A stretch of DNA of 43,982 bases from Clostridia bacterium (GTDB lineage Bacteria; Bacillota; Clostridia; Acetivibrionales; DSM-27016). Of the stretch, positions 18,969-27,999 are shown in pieces. Where the stretch lies: positions 1-43,982 of the forward strand of contig JAOAIJ010000014.1 in NCBI GenBank assembly GCA_026414765.1, read 5' to 3'. The notes beneath the pieces are model-generated. The model had not been told where the DNA came from. It was given only the letters and a program-made list of their open reading frames with translations, and ran no database searches. Each line of letters opens with the position of its first letter. Position 1 is the stretch's first letter. The translations under genes were made by a program, and so were the position numbers.

Positions 18969-19730
18969 TTACAGCCTTACCTCTATCTGCCTATCTCTCA
19001 GATACTTCTTTAAATCGCGTATTTCCATTTCCCTGAAATGAAAGAGTGATGCAGCCAACACAGCATCAGCTTTTCCCTCAGTCAGGGCATCATAGAAATG
19101 TTCCATAGTACCTGCTCCGCCTGAAGCGATAACAGGTATTTTTACACTTTCAGATATTTTTCTGGTTAATTCTATATCATAACCGCTTTTAGTACCATCA
19201 CAGTCCATACTTGTCAGAAGTATCTCTCCTGCGCCAAGCTTTTCTGCTTCGATAGCCCATAAGACAGCATCCTTGCCTGTATTTACTCTTCCCCCGTTCA
19301 GGTATACTTCCCACCCTGAGCCGTCCTGTCTTTTCTTAGCATCTATGGCAACAACCACGCATTGGCTTCCAAAACGCCAGGCAGCCTCGGATATCAACTC
19401 CGGCCTTTTTAGAGCTGCAGAATTCACCGATATCTTATCTGCTCCGGCTTTAAGTATTTCCCTGAAATCTTCTACTGTTCTTATACCGCCGCCTACAGTA
19501 AAGGGTATGAATACTTGTTCAGCTACCCTGCTTACAACATCAAGCATTATACTACGGGCATCACTTGAAGCTGTAATATCGAGGAAAGTAAGCTCATCTG
19601 CACCGGCTTTATCATATATAGCCGCAATTTCAACAGGATCACCGGCATCTCTTATATTTACAAAGTTTACACCCTTTACAACCCTGCCTGCATGTACATC
19701 GAGACAAGGTATAATTCTCTTAGTTAGCAT
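18969..19730 (-). CDS. hisF: Imidazole glycerol phosphate synthase, cyclase subunit HisF
   Basis: 253 residues from the ATG at 19730; GAGGTG lies upstream and a GTG three codons earlier is part of that site. A TIM barrel with the catalytic Asp residues in [15 protein letters not shown] (residue about 11) and in [15 protein letters not shown] (about 130). Together with HisH it converts PRFAR and ammonia to imidazole glycerol phosphate and AICAR. It lies 32 bases after hisA and 23 before hisIE. Confidence 0.98.
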   Translation of the reverse strand: MLTKRIIPCLDVHAGRVVKGVNFVNIRDAGDPVEIAAIYDKAGADELTFLDITASSDARSIMLDVVSRVAEQVFIPFTVGGGIRTVEDFREILKAGADKISVNSAALKRPELISEAAWRFGSQCVVVAIDAKKRQDGSGWEVYLNGGRVNTGKDAVLWAIEAEKLGAGEILLTSMDCDGTKSGYDIELTRKISESVKIPVIASGGAGTMEHFYDALTEGKADAVLAASLFHFREMEIRDLKKYLRDRQIEVRL

Positions 19731-19762
19731 ATTTTTCACCTCATAAAGACCCCAGCCTCAGA

Positions 19763-20479
19763 CTAACCCTTAGCAAGTTTTATTGCTTCCTCTAAATCCA
19801 CATCTCCTGTATAAATGGCCTTGCCTACAATTACGCCAGGCATCCCTATATCTTTAAGATTTTTTATATCTTCGATTTTTCCAACCCCACCCGAAGCAAT
19901 TACATTTATGTTTACTGCCTTTACCATCTCTTCCATTGCCTTAAGATTTGGGCCTGAAAGCATCCCATCCCGTGAAATGTCAGTATATATAATTGTTTTT
20001 GCCCCCAGGTCTTCCATCTTCTTAGCAAACCCTACAGCAGTGAATTCACTGGTTTTTGCCCATCCTTCTATGGCAACCATCCCGTCTTTTGCATCAATTC
20101 CTATAACAATATTTTCTCCGAAAGTTTTTAAAGCCTTCTTCACCAGATCCGGGTCTTTCACGGCAGATGTACCGAGTATTATCCGTTGAATTCCCTTGCA
20201 GAGGATAATTTCTATTGTTTCTATACTCCTTATTCCACCACCTACCTGCACGGGAATTCCCAGCTTAACAGCCATTTCACTGATTGTTGCAATATTCTGG
20301 GGTTCTCCCGTCCTGGCTCCGTCCAAATCTATAATGTGAAGGTATTCAGCACCAAGATTTTCCCATTTAAGTGCCATTTCTACAGGGTTATCCGAATATA
20401 CAGTAACATCAGTGAATTTCCCCTGTGCCAGTCTTACACATTTACCATCCTTAATGTCTATTGCAGGATAAATAATCAT
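19763..20479 (-). CDS. hisA: ProFAR isomerase HisA
   Basis: 238 residues, the usual size. It isomerises ProFAR to PRFAR in histidine synthesis. A TIM barrel homologous to HisF, with catalytic Asp8 in MIIYPAIDIKDGKCVRL and the second acid in IYTDISRDGM (about residue 129). ASGGVGKIEDI forms the C-terminal phosphate site. The ATG has GGGAGGA upstream. It is 86 bases downstream of hisH. Confidence 0.98.
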   Translation of the reverse strand: MIIYPAIDIKDGKCVRLAQGKFTDVTVYSDNPVEMALKWENLGAEYLHIIDLDGARTGEPQNIATISEMAVKLGIPVQVGGGIRSIETIEIILCKGIQRIILGTSAVKDPDLVKKALKTFGENIVIGIDAKDGMVAIEGWAKTSEFTAVGFAKKMEDLGAKTIIYTDISRDGMLSGPNLKAMEEMVKAVNINVIASGGVGKIEDIKNLKDIGMPGVIVGKAIYTGDVDLEEAIKLAKG

Positions 20480-20565
20480 AAACTTCCTCCCAAAAGTATG
20501 TTTGCACTATTAACTTTATGTAAATTAAAAGGGACATTCCTTAACGTAAAGAAATGCTTCGTGTT

Positions 20566-21192
20566 CTAAAAAGCCGTGTCCCCTAACCTTGTTATCCAAT
20601 TTTTCAGAATCTGCAAACCTAAATCCCCGCTTTTTTCCGGGTGAAATTGGGTTGCAAATACATTTCCCTCAGCCACTGCCACATCAAATTGAATTCCATA
20701 ATCGGTAGTTGCAGCCACAATACTCCTATCCTCTGCTTTCAGATAATAGGAGTGTACAAAATAAACATAAGATTTCTCAGGTAACTCTTTGAACAAAGGA
20801 GATCCACCATTAATCTTTATGGAATTCCATCCCATGTGGGGAACCTTTAGACCCATATTCTGGGGAAGCTGCCGGATTGCGCCCCTTAGTACACCCAGTC
20901 CGGGAACCCTTTCTCCGCCTTCCTCACTATAGTCAAACAACAGCTGCATGCCAAGGCATATTCCCAGGAAGGGCTTATTGCTGTTTATAACATTTCTTAC
21001 CACATCAACCATACCATACTTTTCAAGACTCTCCATTGCATCTGCAAAAGCGCCTACTCCCGGAAGTACAACTGCATCCGCAGCCATAATATATTCCCTG
21101 TCCGATGTTACTACAGCCTCAGCACCAATAAAGTGGAAAGCCTTTTCAACACTTCTCAGATTACCAACACCATAATCTATTATTGCTATCAT
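20566..21192 (-). CDS. hisH: Imidazole glycerol phosphate synthase, glutaminase subunit HisH
   Basis: 208 residues from the ATG at 21192 (GGAGCG upstream); the longer open frame in front is non-coding leader. A class I glutamine amidotransferase: the nucleophile Cys lies in LGICLGMQLLF (about residue 82), and the His and Glu of the triad in ATQFHPEKSG (about 188-192). It supplies ammonia to HisF. A 50-base imperfect inverted repeat lies in the gap to purC. Confidence 0.98.
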   Translation of the reverse strand: MIAIIDYGVGNLRSVEKAFHFIGAEAVVTSDREYIMAADAVVLPGVGAFADAMESLEKYGMVDVVRNVINSNKPFLGICLGMQLLFDYSEEGGERVPGLGVLRGAIRQLPQNMGLKVPHMGWNSIKINGGSPLFKELPEKSYVYFVHSYYLKAEDRSIVAATTDYGIQFDVAVAEGNVFATQFHPEKSGDLGLQILKNWITRLGDTAF

Positions 21193-21220
21193 AAATATCG
21201 CTCCTGTGCCACGATGGTTA

Positions 21221-21270
21221 TAGGCAGAACAGGTGGAACAGGTTTTAGCCCATTCCACTCATTCTGCCTA
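21221..21270 (-). repeat. Imperfect 50-base inverted repeat between purC and hisH
   Basis: TAGGCAGAA and TTCTGCCTA form the outer 9 bp. After a 3-base mismatch, GTGGAA/TTCCAC adds 6 bp, then two mismatches and two more pairs surround a short loop. There is no T-run on either side. It could form a stable hairpin in the operon mRNA, acting as a processing or stability element rather than a terminator. Confidence 0.7.
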
Positions 21271-21281
21271 CTTCCATCCAT

Positions 21282-22169
21282 TTAATCCAGCTTCCTGCCG
21301 GTTATCCTTTCATATGCCTCTACATACTTCGCCTCTGTCTTCTTTACCACATCTTCAGGCAATTCAGGCGCAGGCGGCTTTTTATCCCATTTGACAGCTT
21401 CAAGATAATCCCTTAAGTACTGCTTGTCAAAGCTTTTTTGCGGTCTTCCGGGTTCATACTCATCCATAGCCCAGAACCTTGAATTGTCAGGTGTAAATAT
21501 TTCATCTGCTATTACAAGCTCTCCATCCAGCATACCGAATTCAAACTTTGTATCCGCCAAAATGAGGCCTTTGCTTTCAGCATGCTTACTTGCCTTATTA
21601 TATAAGGCAATGCTTATATCTTTAAGCTTGTTGGCCAGCTCACTTCCGATTTTCTTAACCAGCTCGTCAAAACTGATATTTTCGTCATGCCCCTCAAGAG
21701 CCTTAGTTGACGGCGTAAATATAGGCTCAGGAAGCCTGTCTCCCTGCTTGAGTCCTTCAGGCAGTTTTATTCCACAGATACTTCCGCTTTTCTGGTAGTC
21801 TTTCAGACCTGAGCCCTCAAGATACCCCCTCACTATGCATTCAGCCGGTACCATCTCAAGCTTCTTAACCAGCATTGATCTTCCCTGAAGCTCCTTCTTA
21901 TACTCCGAAAGTCCCGCGGGATACTGGCTTACATCTGAAGTAATAACGTGATTTCCGATTATATCCTTTGTATAGTCAAACCAAAACTCAGAAATCATGT
22001 TAAGTACATTCCCTTTATTAGGGATAAGATTCGAGAAAACAACATCAAATGCAGAAATTCTGTCCGTCACTACAACGAGCAGTTTGTCTTCCAGATCATA
22101 AACATTCCTTACCTTGCCTTTTATAAACAAAGGAAGGTTAATAAAGCTTGTGTCGTTGATCAGCATCAT
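21282..22169 (-). CDS. purC: SAICAR synthetase PurC
   Basis: 295 residues from the ATG at 22169, which has AAAGG 6 bases upstream; the ATG at 22175 overlaps that site and ATG 22166 is also possible. It ligates CAIR and aspartate to SAICAR in purine synthesis. Hallmarks are IKGKVRNVYDLEDKLLVVVT at the N-terminus, PAECIVRGYLEGSGLKDY, and the signature ILADTKFEFG. It is longer than the roughly 235-residue bacterial form and resembles the type of about 290-300 residues. It sits inside the histidine operon, 34 bases after hisB and 89 before hisH. The link is metabolic: HisF releases AICAR, the product made from SAICAR in the purine pathway. Confidence 0.97.
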   Translation of the reverse strand: MMLINDTSFINLPLFIKGKVRNVYDLEDKLLVVVTDRISAFDVVFSNLIPNKGNVLNMISEFWFDYTKDIIGNHVITSDVSQYPAGLSEYKKELQGRSMLVKKLEMVPAECIVRGYLEGSGLKDYQKSGSICGIKLPEGLKQGDRLPEPIFTPSTKALEGHDENISFDELVKKIGSELANKLKDISIALYNKASKHAESKGLILADTKFEFGMLDGELVIADEIFTPDNSRFWAMDEYEPGRPQKSFDKQYLRDYLEAVKWDKKPPAPELPEDVVKKTEAKYVEAYERITGRKLD

Positions 22170-22203
22170 TTTCATCCTTTCGTAAATTGTTTTTATATAT
22201 AAT

Positions 22204-22791
22204 TTATATTACACCTTTTGTGGACATGACTCCTTCTATCCTCTCATCTACCTTTGTCGCCTCATCCAGAGCTCTGCCGAAAGCCTTATAAACAGCTTCT
22301 ATCATGTGGTGGTTATTGCTACCGTACAATACCTTTATATGCAAGTTTAGTCCGGCATTAAATGCTACTGCTCTAAAAAATTCCTCCACAAGCTCTGTAT
22401 CCATGTCCCCTACCTTGTCCTGGGTAAATTGCGCATCAAATACGAGAAACGGTCTTCCTCCGAGGTCTATTGAAACCATTGCCAGAGATTCATCCATAGG
22501 TACAAAAACAGTCCCATACCTTTTAATGGATTTTTTATCGCCCAAAGCTTCTTTTAGTGCCTGACCCAGTACTATTCCTACATCTTCCACCGTATGGTGC
22601 GCATCCACATACAAATCACCGGCAGCTTTGACATTCAAGTCAAAAAGTCCGTGCCTGGCAAACAGGTTCAGCATATGATCGAGGAAACCTACACCTGTTC
22701 CGATATCAGTCTTTCCACGGCCGTCAATATTAAGCGATAATACAATATCAGTTTCTCCTGTTTTTCGTCCAACCTCAGCAATTCTGCCCAT
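22204..22791 (-). CDS. hisB: Imidazoleglycerol-phosphate dehydratase HisB
   Basis: 195 residues from the ATG at 22791, which has AGGAGG 5 bases upstream; this gives the standard length, so the longer open frame is not used. It dehydrates imidazole glycerol phosphate to imidazole acetol phosphate. The metal-binding motifs are present: [26 protein letters not shown] and, near the C-terminus, [19 protein letters not shown]. It is the monofunctional form, without the phosphatase domain found in E. coli HisB. Confidence 0.98.
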   Translation of the reverse strand: MGRIAEVGRKTGETDIVLSLNIDGRGKTDIGTGVGFLDHMLNLFARHGLFDLNVKAAGDLYVDAHHTVEDVGIVLGQALKEALGDKKSIKRYGTVFVPMDESLAMVSIDLGGRPFLVFDAQFTQDKVGDMDTELVEEFFRAVAFNAGLNLHIKVLYGSNNHHMIEAVYKAFGRALDEATKVDERIEGVMSTKGVI

Positions 22792-22869
22792 AGCAACCTC
22801 CTGTATTGCGCTTTGCAGCTTTTTGTCCGCTTTAATTATACCAGACATATCCTGCACAATTCTACAAAT

Positions 22870-23928
22870 TTATTTGATTATTTCCTTTAAAGCTTCTACC
22901 ACCTTATTCATATCTTCATCAGTTCCTATACTCACTCTTAAGAAATTATCTATTCTGGGTTTTTTAAAATGTCTCACTAGTATTCCCTTATCCCTTAGTT
23001 CCTTGAAAATAACACCAGCATGTATCTCAGGATGACTGATGAAAATAAAATTTGCCTTTGAATCCGTTACTCTGAATCCTATAGAATTAAGTTCTTTAGA
23101 AACCCTTTCCCTGGTGTTTACTATTTTGGATACCGTCTTCCTGAAATACTCCTCATCCCTGAAGGCCTCAGTTGCTGCGATCAGTGCTATGCGGTCCAGA
23201 GTATAGGAATTGAATGAGTTCTTTATCCGGTCAAGGGCTTCTATCAGGTCTCTGTGTCCTAATGCAAATCCTATACGGAGTCCTGCAAGAGAACGTGATT
23301 TTGACAGTGTCTGTACGACCAGCAGGTTAGGATATTCATCAATCATACTTACTGCTGACTGCCCTCCGAAGTCGATATATGCTTCATCTATAATGACTAC
23401 CCTGTCAGTATTTCTATTCAGTATATTCTTTATGGATGATATGTCCATACACTGTGCCGTAGGGGATTTGGGGTTGGATATTATTATGCCGCCGTTATCC
23501 TGGAAGAATTTATCTTCCGGAATACTAAAGTCCTCATCCAACTCCACGGTTTTATAATCTATATTGAACAAGTCCGAATACACAGGATAAAAAGTATATG
23601 TAATATCCGGAAAAAGTATGGGCTTGCCTGGGTTAAAAAACGCCATATATGCAAATGCTAGCACTTCATCGGAGCCATTGCCTACAAAAACCTGCTCTTT
23701 CTTCAGCTTATGATACTCCGCTATTGTTTCGCGCAGCCCGTTGCAATCCGGATCAGGATACAGGCGCAGACTTTCATCCGCAGCTCTCTTTATACTTTCG
23801 ATGACTTTTGGTGACGGCGGATAAGGATTTTCGTTCGTATTAAGCTTGATATATTTTTTATCCTTTGGCTGTTCCCCGGGAACATATGGTTCTATACGCT
23901 TTACAAGCTCACTCCAGTATTTACTCAT
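22870..23928 (-). CDS. hisC: Histidinol-phosphate aminotransferase HisC
   Basis: 352 residues from the ATG at 23928, with AGAGGTG upstream. A fold-type I PLP enzyme that transfers an amino group from glutamate to imidazole acetol phosphate. Visible are KLNTNENPYPPSP at the N-terminus, IIDEAYIDFG with the pyridine-binding Asp, and the Schiff-base lysine in TLSKSRSLAGLRIGF (about residue 210). It follows the Nudix gene by 42 bases and precedes hisB by 78. Confidence 0.97.
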   Translation of the reverse strand: MSKYWSELVKRIEPYVPGEQPKDKKYIKLNTNENPYPPSPKVIESIKRAADESLRLYPDPDCNGLRETIAEYHKLKKEQVFVGNGSDEVLAFAYMAFFNPGKPILFPDITYTFYPVYSDLFNIDYKTVELDEDFSIPEDKFFQDNGGIIISNPKSPTAQCMDISSIKNILNRNTDRVVIIDEAYIDFGGQSAVSMIDEYPNLLVVQTLSKSRSLAGLRIGFALGHRDLIEALDRIKNSFNSYTLDRIALIAATEAFRDEEYFRKTVSKIVNTRERVSKELNSIGFRVTDSKANFIFISHPEIHAGVIFKELRDKGILVRHFKKPRIDNFLRVSIGTDEDMNKVVEALKEIIK

Positions 23929-23970
23929 AGGTATATCACCTCTCAAATTCACTGATTTTCTCAATATATT

Positions 23971-24444
23971 TTAACAATTGGGATTTTCACTCAAATACTC
24001 CAGTATTGTCTCGTATACTTTGTCTTTATATGATAAGTTTTCAGGCAGTTGTTTAAAACACTCAACCTTTCCCATTTCACTCCACTCAGGCTTTTCAACC
24101 AGGTTTTCGACTCTGGCGGTAAAAATAGCTGCTTTCTTCTTCTTCCCTGGTTTTTTTATAGTATAGTACCCTATAAGCTTCATTTTCTCAAGTATGATAC
24201 CTGCTTCCTCATATGCTTCTCTTTCAATGCACTGTTCTGGTGTTTCGTCGGCTTCTCTCTTTCCGCCAGGAAACTCCCATGACTTCCGGCGTTTATGAAA
24301 GGACAAGATAAAGCCGTCTTTATAATAAGGAATCAGTATTGCGCCCATACAGTCCTTAACATCAGTTGGTGAAATATTACCAAGTATTACACTGACATCT
24401 CCTCTGGGACCCTTCAAATGGGTTTCACGGGTGTGTTCGTCCAT
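23971..24444 (-). CDS. Nudix hydrolase inside the histidine operon
   Basis: 157 residues. The Nudix box is intact: GGKREADETPEQCIEREAY followed by EEAGI (about residues 59-82), matching GX5EX7REUXEEXGU. Nudix enzymes cleave nucleoside diphosphates linked to another group; the substrate here is unknown. The ATG at 24444 directly follows the hisD TAA (TAAATG), so translation is coupled. It sits 42 bases before hisC, firmly inside the operon. A house-cleaning MutT-like role is the default. A role in hydrolysing a pathway nucleotide is a speculation based only on position; the step that normally removes pyrophosphate is already covered by the HisE domain. Confidence 0.93.
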   Translation of the reverse strand: MDEHTRETHLKGPRGDVSVILGNISPTDVKDCMGAILIPYYKDGFILSFHKRRKSWEFPGGKREADETPEQCIEREAYEEAGIILEKMKLIGYYTIKKPGKKKKAAIFTARVENLVEKPEWSEMGKVECFKQLPENLSYKDKVYETILEYLSENPNC

Positions 24445-25737
24445 TTATTTTTCAAACCTCACTCTTATGGCGTTGGCGTGTGCCGTCAACCCCTCAGCTT
24501 CCGCAAACAGTATTACATCATCCCTTACCTTTTCCAATGCTTTCCTTGTATATGATATCACACTCGACTTTTTAATAAAATCGCCTACATTCAGCGGTGA
24601 AAAGAATCTTGCTGTCCCGTTTGTAGGCAATACATGATTCGGTCCTGCAAAATAATCTCCCAAAGGCTCTGAGGCATAATGTCCCAGAAAGATAGCCCCT
24701 GCATTTTTTATACTTCCAAGCATGTTAAAAGGTTCTTCTACGCATAACTCCAGATGTTCGGGTGCAATATCGTTGACTATTTCCGCCGCTTCATCAAGAT
24801 TTTCAACGATTACTATGGCACCATATTTTCTCAGAGATTGCATAGCAATCTCTTTTCTGGGAAGCACCGCTACCTGTCTTTCCAGCTCGTAAATCACTTC
24901 ATTTGCAGTTTTCTCAGATGTTGTTACAAGAATAGAAGAGGCCAGTGTATCATGCTCTGCCTGTGACAGAAGGTCTGCCGCTACAAACGCAGGGTTGGCA
25001 CTTTCATCTGCAACTACAGCTATTTCACTTGGGCCTGCAATAGCATCAATATCGCAATACCCGTAAACAATCCTTTTTGCCATAGTAACATAAGCATTCC
25101 CCGGACCTACTATTTTGTCAACCTTTGGAACTGTGTCCGTACCAAAAGCCAAAGCTGCAATTCCCTGAGCTCCGCCTGCCTTGTATATTTCATCTACTCC
25201 TGCTTCCCTGGCGGCAACCAGTACCGCAGGATTTATGCCGTTTGTCTTGGGAGGTGTAATCATTACTATTTTCTCTACACCCGCGACCTTGGCAGGAACT
25301 ATATTCATCAAAACAGAGGAAGGATATGCTGCTGTCCCTCCCGGCACGTATACTCCCACCACACTTAGAGGTCTGTACAGCTGCCCCAGTATGACACCAT
25401 CACCTTCAGTTGTAAACCATGAGTTTTCTTTCTGCTTTTCATGAAAACTACGGATATTCTCTTTAGCTCTTCTTATAACTCCGATAAGCTCCTTATCTAC
25501 ACGCTTATACGCCTCATCAATCTCCTGTTCCGTAACCTTAAGCATATCCGGTGTCATATCAACCTTATCAAACATACCGGTGTAGTCAAGCAGAGCTTTG
25601 TCTCCATTAGCCTTCACATTGTTTACTATATCTTCAACACGTTTTAGTATATCTCCAAGCTCAAACTGGCTTCTTTCACTCAATTTTTTATATAAAACGC
25701 TTCCATCGCTGTTTCTCAAATCAATTTTCTCTATCAT
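24445..25737 (-). CDS. hisD: Histidinol dehydrogenase HisD
   Basis: 430 residues from the ATG at 25737 (AAAGGAATGG upstream). It oxidises L-histidinol to L-histidine in two NAD+-dependent steps with zinc. The signature region IAGPSEIAVVADESANPAFVAADLLSQAEHD-like is present (AGPSEIAVVAD, then LLSQAEHD with zinc ligands), as is the catalytic Glu-His pair in APEHLEL (about residue 323). It lies 70 bases after hisG and abuts the Nudix gene. Confidence 0.98.
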   Translation of the reverse strand: MIEKIDLRNSDGSVLYKKLSERSQFELGDILKRVEDIVNNVKANGDKALLDYTGMFDKVDMTPDMLKVTEQEIDEAYKRVDKELIGVIRRAKENIRSFHEKQKENSWFTTEGDGVILGQLYRPLSVVGVYVPGGTAAYPSSVLMNIVPAKVAGVEKIVMITPPKTNGINPAVLVAAREAGVDEIYKAGGAQGIAALAFGTDTVPKVDKIVGPGNAYVTMAKRIVYGYCDIDAIAGPSEIAVVADESANPAFVAADLLSQAEHDTLASSILVTTSEKTANEVIYELERQVAVLPRKEIAMQSLRKYGAIVIVENLDEAAEIVNDIAPEHLELCVEEPFNMLGSIKNAGAIFLGHYASEPLGDYFAGPNHVLPTNGTARFFSPLNVGDFIKKSSVISYTRKALEKVRDDVILFAEAEGLTAHANAIRVRFEK

Positions 25738-25807
25738 TACTACCATTCCTTTCATAACTCTCAGGACACAAGCTGTAGAACAAATCCTGTGTGTAGGGCC
25801 GCTGTTT

Positions 25808-26461
25808 TTATGCCTGTTCCTTCGTCTTTTCCAGCTGCGTTCTTACGCCGTCGATAATTCTGTTTATTCTCTCGCTTTCCATCTTCAGGCTTACCCTGTT
25901 TACAACCATTCTTGCGCTTATGTCGGCTATAGTATCCAGTACGACAAGTCCGTTTTCCTTTAGGGTCCTTCCACTTTCAACAAGGTCTACAATTACCTCT
26001 GACAGCCCTACAAGGGGCGCAAGCTCCACAGAACCGTTAAGCTTGATAACTTCAATGGATTCACGTCTTTTATGTTCAAAATACTCACGCGCTATTCTGG
26101 GGTATTTTGTAGCGACCCTTTTATTATTCAGTTGATCCAGCCGTCCCTGCAGTGCTGCCGGTCCTGCGACCACCATCCTGCACGCAGCAAAACCAAGGTT
26201 TAGCACCTCGTACAGATGTCTTCCTTCTTCAAGCAAGGTATCCTTTCCTACTATACCGATATCCGCAGCCCCGTATTCTACATATGTAGGTACATCCGCA
26301 GGTTTCGCGAGAAAAAACTTGATCTTGTTCTTTTCATCGGTAAGTATAAGCTTTCTTGATGAATCCTTCAGTTCTGAACAATCAATGCCTATGGCCTCGA
26401 AAAGCTCTATAGATAAGTCAGTCAGCCTTCCTTTAGAAAGTGCAATAGTTAAATACCTCAT
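25808..26461 (-). CDS. hisG: ATP phosphoribosyltransferase HisG, short form
   Basis: 217 residues: the short form lacking the C-terminal regulatory ACT-like domain, which requires HisZ. It catalyses the first step of histidine synthesis, joining ATP and PRPP. Features are [13 protein letters not shown] at the start, [20 protein letters not shown], and the PRPP-site segment [18 protein letters not shown]. The ATG has GGAGGGG upstream. It follows hisZ by 41 bases, consistent with a HisG-HisZ hetero-octamer. Confidence 0.98.
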   Translation of the reverse strand: MRYLTIALSKGRLTDLSIELFEAIGIDCSELKDSSRKLILTDEKNKIKFFLAKPADVPTYVEYGAADIGIVGKDTLLEEGRHLYEVLNLGFAACRMVVAGPAALQGRLDQLNNKRVATKYPRIAREYFEHKRRESIEVIKLNGSVELAPLVGLSEVIVDLVESGRTLKENGLVVLDTIADISARMVVNRVSLKMESERINRIIDGVRTQLEKTKEQA

Positions 26462-26502
26462 GATTCCCCTCCAGTTCTATTTCCAAACTGTACCGCAGCC
26501 TG

Positions 26503-27759
26503 TCATTTGCTTGTCAGCTCGGTTACGCTTGTACGGTCCACTTCCCCGGTTTCTATATTGTGTACCTCGATGTTGTCTTTATCCAGTATATATATTATCC
26601 CGCCTATTCCCTTACTTTTTGCATATTCTTTCACATTAAGTATATCACCATTTGTTATGCTCATTTCTACCTTCAGGCCTTGTGCACGAAGCTCTTCACA
26701 AACCTCAAACGCAGTTTTCCTTCCATCCTCCTTATAGCTTATCATACTGTCTATCTGAGGCCTCTCTGTTTCAATCTTCTGCCTGTCTATAGCCATCATA
26801 ACCATGTTTATTCCTAATGAAAATCCTGTTGCAGGACATTTCATGCCAAATTTGTCAACAAGACTGTCATATCTTCCTCCGCTCAGGATAGGAAATCCTA
26901 CCCCATAGGTGAACCCTCTAAAAATAATGCCCGTATAGTAATTCAAACTTTGAACCATGCCCAGGTCTACAGATACGTACTTACTGAGTCCATAATCATC
27001 AAGGATTTTCAATACCTGCCTCAGATTTTCAAGAGCATCCAGCGATCTTTTATTTATGTTTATCTTTTCAACCCTGTCAATGACATCGATCGAACCAAAC
27101 AACCTCGGAAGGCTTAATATCAACTCTTTGAGGTCATCCCTGATATTATGCGCCTTTACCAGTTCTTCAATACCGAGATAATCCTTCTTGTCTATGAGAA
27201 TTCTCATCTGCTCTATGTCCTGTGCGGAAAGCCCCGTCTCTTCCATAAGTCCCTTGAAGAATTCCACCTGGCCGATGTCTATCTGGAAGCTTTCGAGTCC
27301 GGTTGACCTAACGGCTTTTATGGCTGAAGCTATAACCTCAGCGTCAGCCTCCGGATTACTTGCTCCTAATATTTCCAGCCCTGCTTGTGTAAACTCCTTC
27401 TGTTTACCGCCTCCAAGCTCGTTATATTTGAATGCATTACCCAAATAGAAGATTTTCATGGGGAATTGCGCTTCTTTGTATTTGGTCGCAACCATTCTTG
27501 CTATGGGAACAGTTATATCCGGTCTCAGTACCAGTATTCTGCCCTGCTGGTCAAAAAATTTGAACATTGTTTCCTGTGGCGTAAGTTCAGTATCAGAAGA
27601 GAAAACGTCATAAAACTCCAGCGTGGGGGTTTCCACCTCACAATATCCGCAGCTTCTGAAATATCTTCTGATGCTCTCCTCAAGATTCCTTTTTATAAAA
27701 CATTCTTCAAACAATATATCCTGTACACCCTCAGGCGTATATATCTTCCACTTACCCAA
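26503..27759 (-). CDS. hisZ: ATP phosphoribosyltransferase regulatory subunit HisZ
   Basis: About 418 residues starting at a TTG (27759) 6 bases after GAGGTG; a GTG at 27768 is part of that site and is less likely. HisZ is a paralogue of histidyl-tRNA synthetase that has lost aminoacylation and activates short HisG while conferring histidine feedback. Visible are WKIYTPEGVQDILFEE, the class II motif 2-like FYLGNAFKYNELGGGKQKEF, and the remnant LNYYTGIIFRGFTYGVGFPI. The anticodon-binding-like C-terminal region is present in part, which is more than in some HisZ. A histidyl-tRNA synthetase is less likely, given the position before hisG. Confidence 0.94.
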   Translation of the reverse strand: MGKWKIYTPEGVQDILFEECFIKRNLEESIRRYFRSCGYCEVETPTLEFYDVFSSDTELTPQETMFKFFDQQGRILVLRPDITVPIARMVATKYKEAQFPMKIFYLGNAFKYNELGGGKQKEFTQAGLEILGASNPEADAEVIASAIKAVRSTGLESFQIDIGQVEFFKGLMEETGLSAQDIEQMRILIDKKDYLGIEELVKAHNIRDDLKELILSLPRLFGSIDVIDRVEKININKRSLDALENLRQVLKILDDYGLSKYVSVDLGMVQSLNYYTGIIFRGFTYGVGFPILSGGRYDSLVDKFGMKCPATGFSLGINMVMMAIDRQKIETERPQIDSMISYKEDGRKTAFEVCEELRAQGLKVEMSITNGDILNVKEYAKSKGIGGIIYILDKDNIEVHNIETGEVDRTSVTELTSK

Positions 27760-27819
27760 AACGAGCACCTCACTTTATCGCTTTATCATGTTAAAGTAGT
27801 AAATTAATGAATTAAAATA

Positions 27820-27848
27820 ATTATAATGTGATTTTTTTCCCTTGTCAA
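27820..27848 (-). promoter_or_regulatory. Consensus promoter of the histidine operon
   Basis: Minus strand TTGACA (27848-27843), a 17-base spacer and TATAAT (27825-27820). The leader to hisZ is only about 55 bases, too short for a T-box or his leader-peptide attenuator. Regulation would have to be at the promoter or by HisZ-mediated feedback. Confidence 0.9.
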
Positions 27849-27876
27849 TAATATACCACAAAAATGAATAAAAAAA

Positions 27877-27904
27877 ATGACCCCCGTTTTGATACAGGAA
27901 TCAT
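27877..27904 (-). terminator. Terminator of the SLH protein gene
   Basis: ATGATTCC pairs with GGGGTCAT (two G-T pairs), and eight T follow on the minus strand. It lies about 95 bases after the stop at 28000 and immediately before the histidine promoter. Confidence 0.7.
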
Positions 27905-27999
27905 CTTTTATATCATAACCTCTTTATAATACTATTCCAGGTGCAAGCGTCCTTTCCGGCAGCAATTATACCTGCAATATCCTTTAATGCTATAAACTG

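Noticed and set aside
22792-22857. A longer HisB start
   Set aside because: The ATG at 22791 has AGGAGG at ideal distance and yields the standard length of 195 residues.
27769-27819. Possible T-box or leader-peptide attenuator before the histidine operon
   Set aside because: The leader from the consensus promoter to hisZ is only about 55 bases and contains no T-box sequence or run of His codons.
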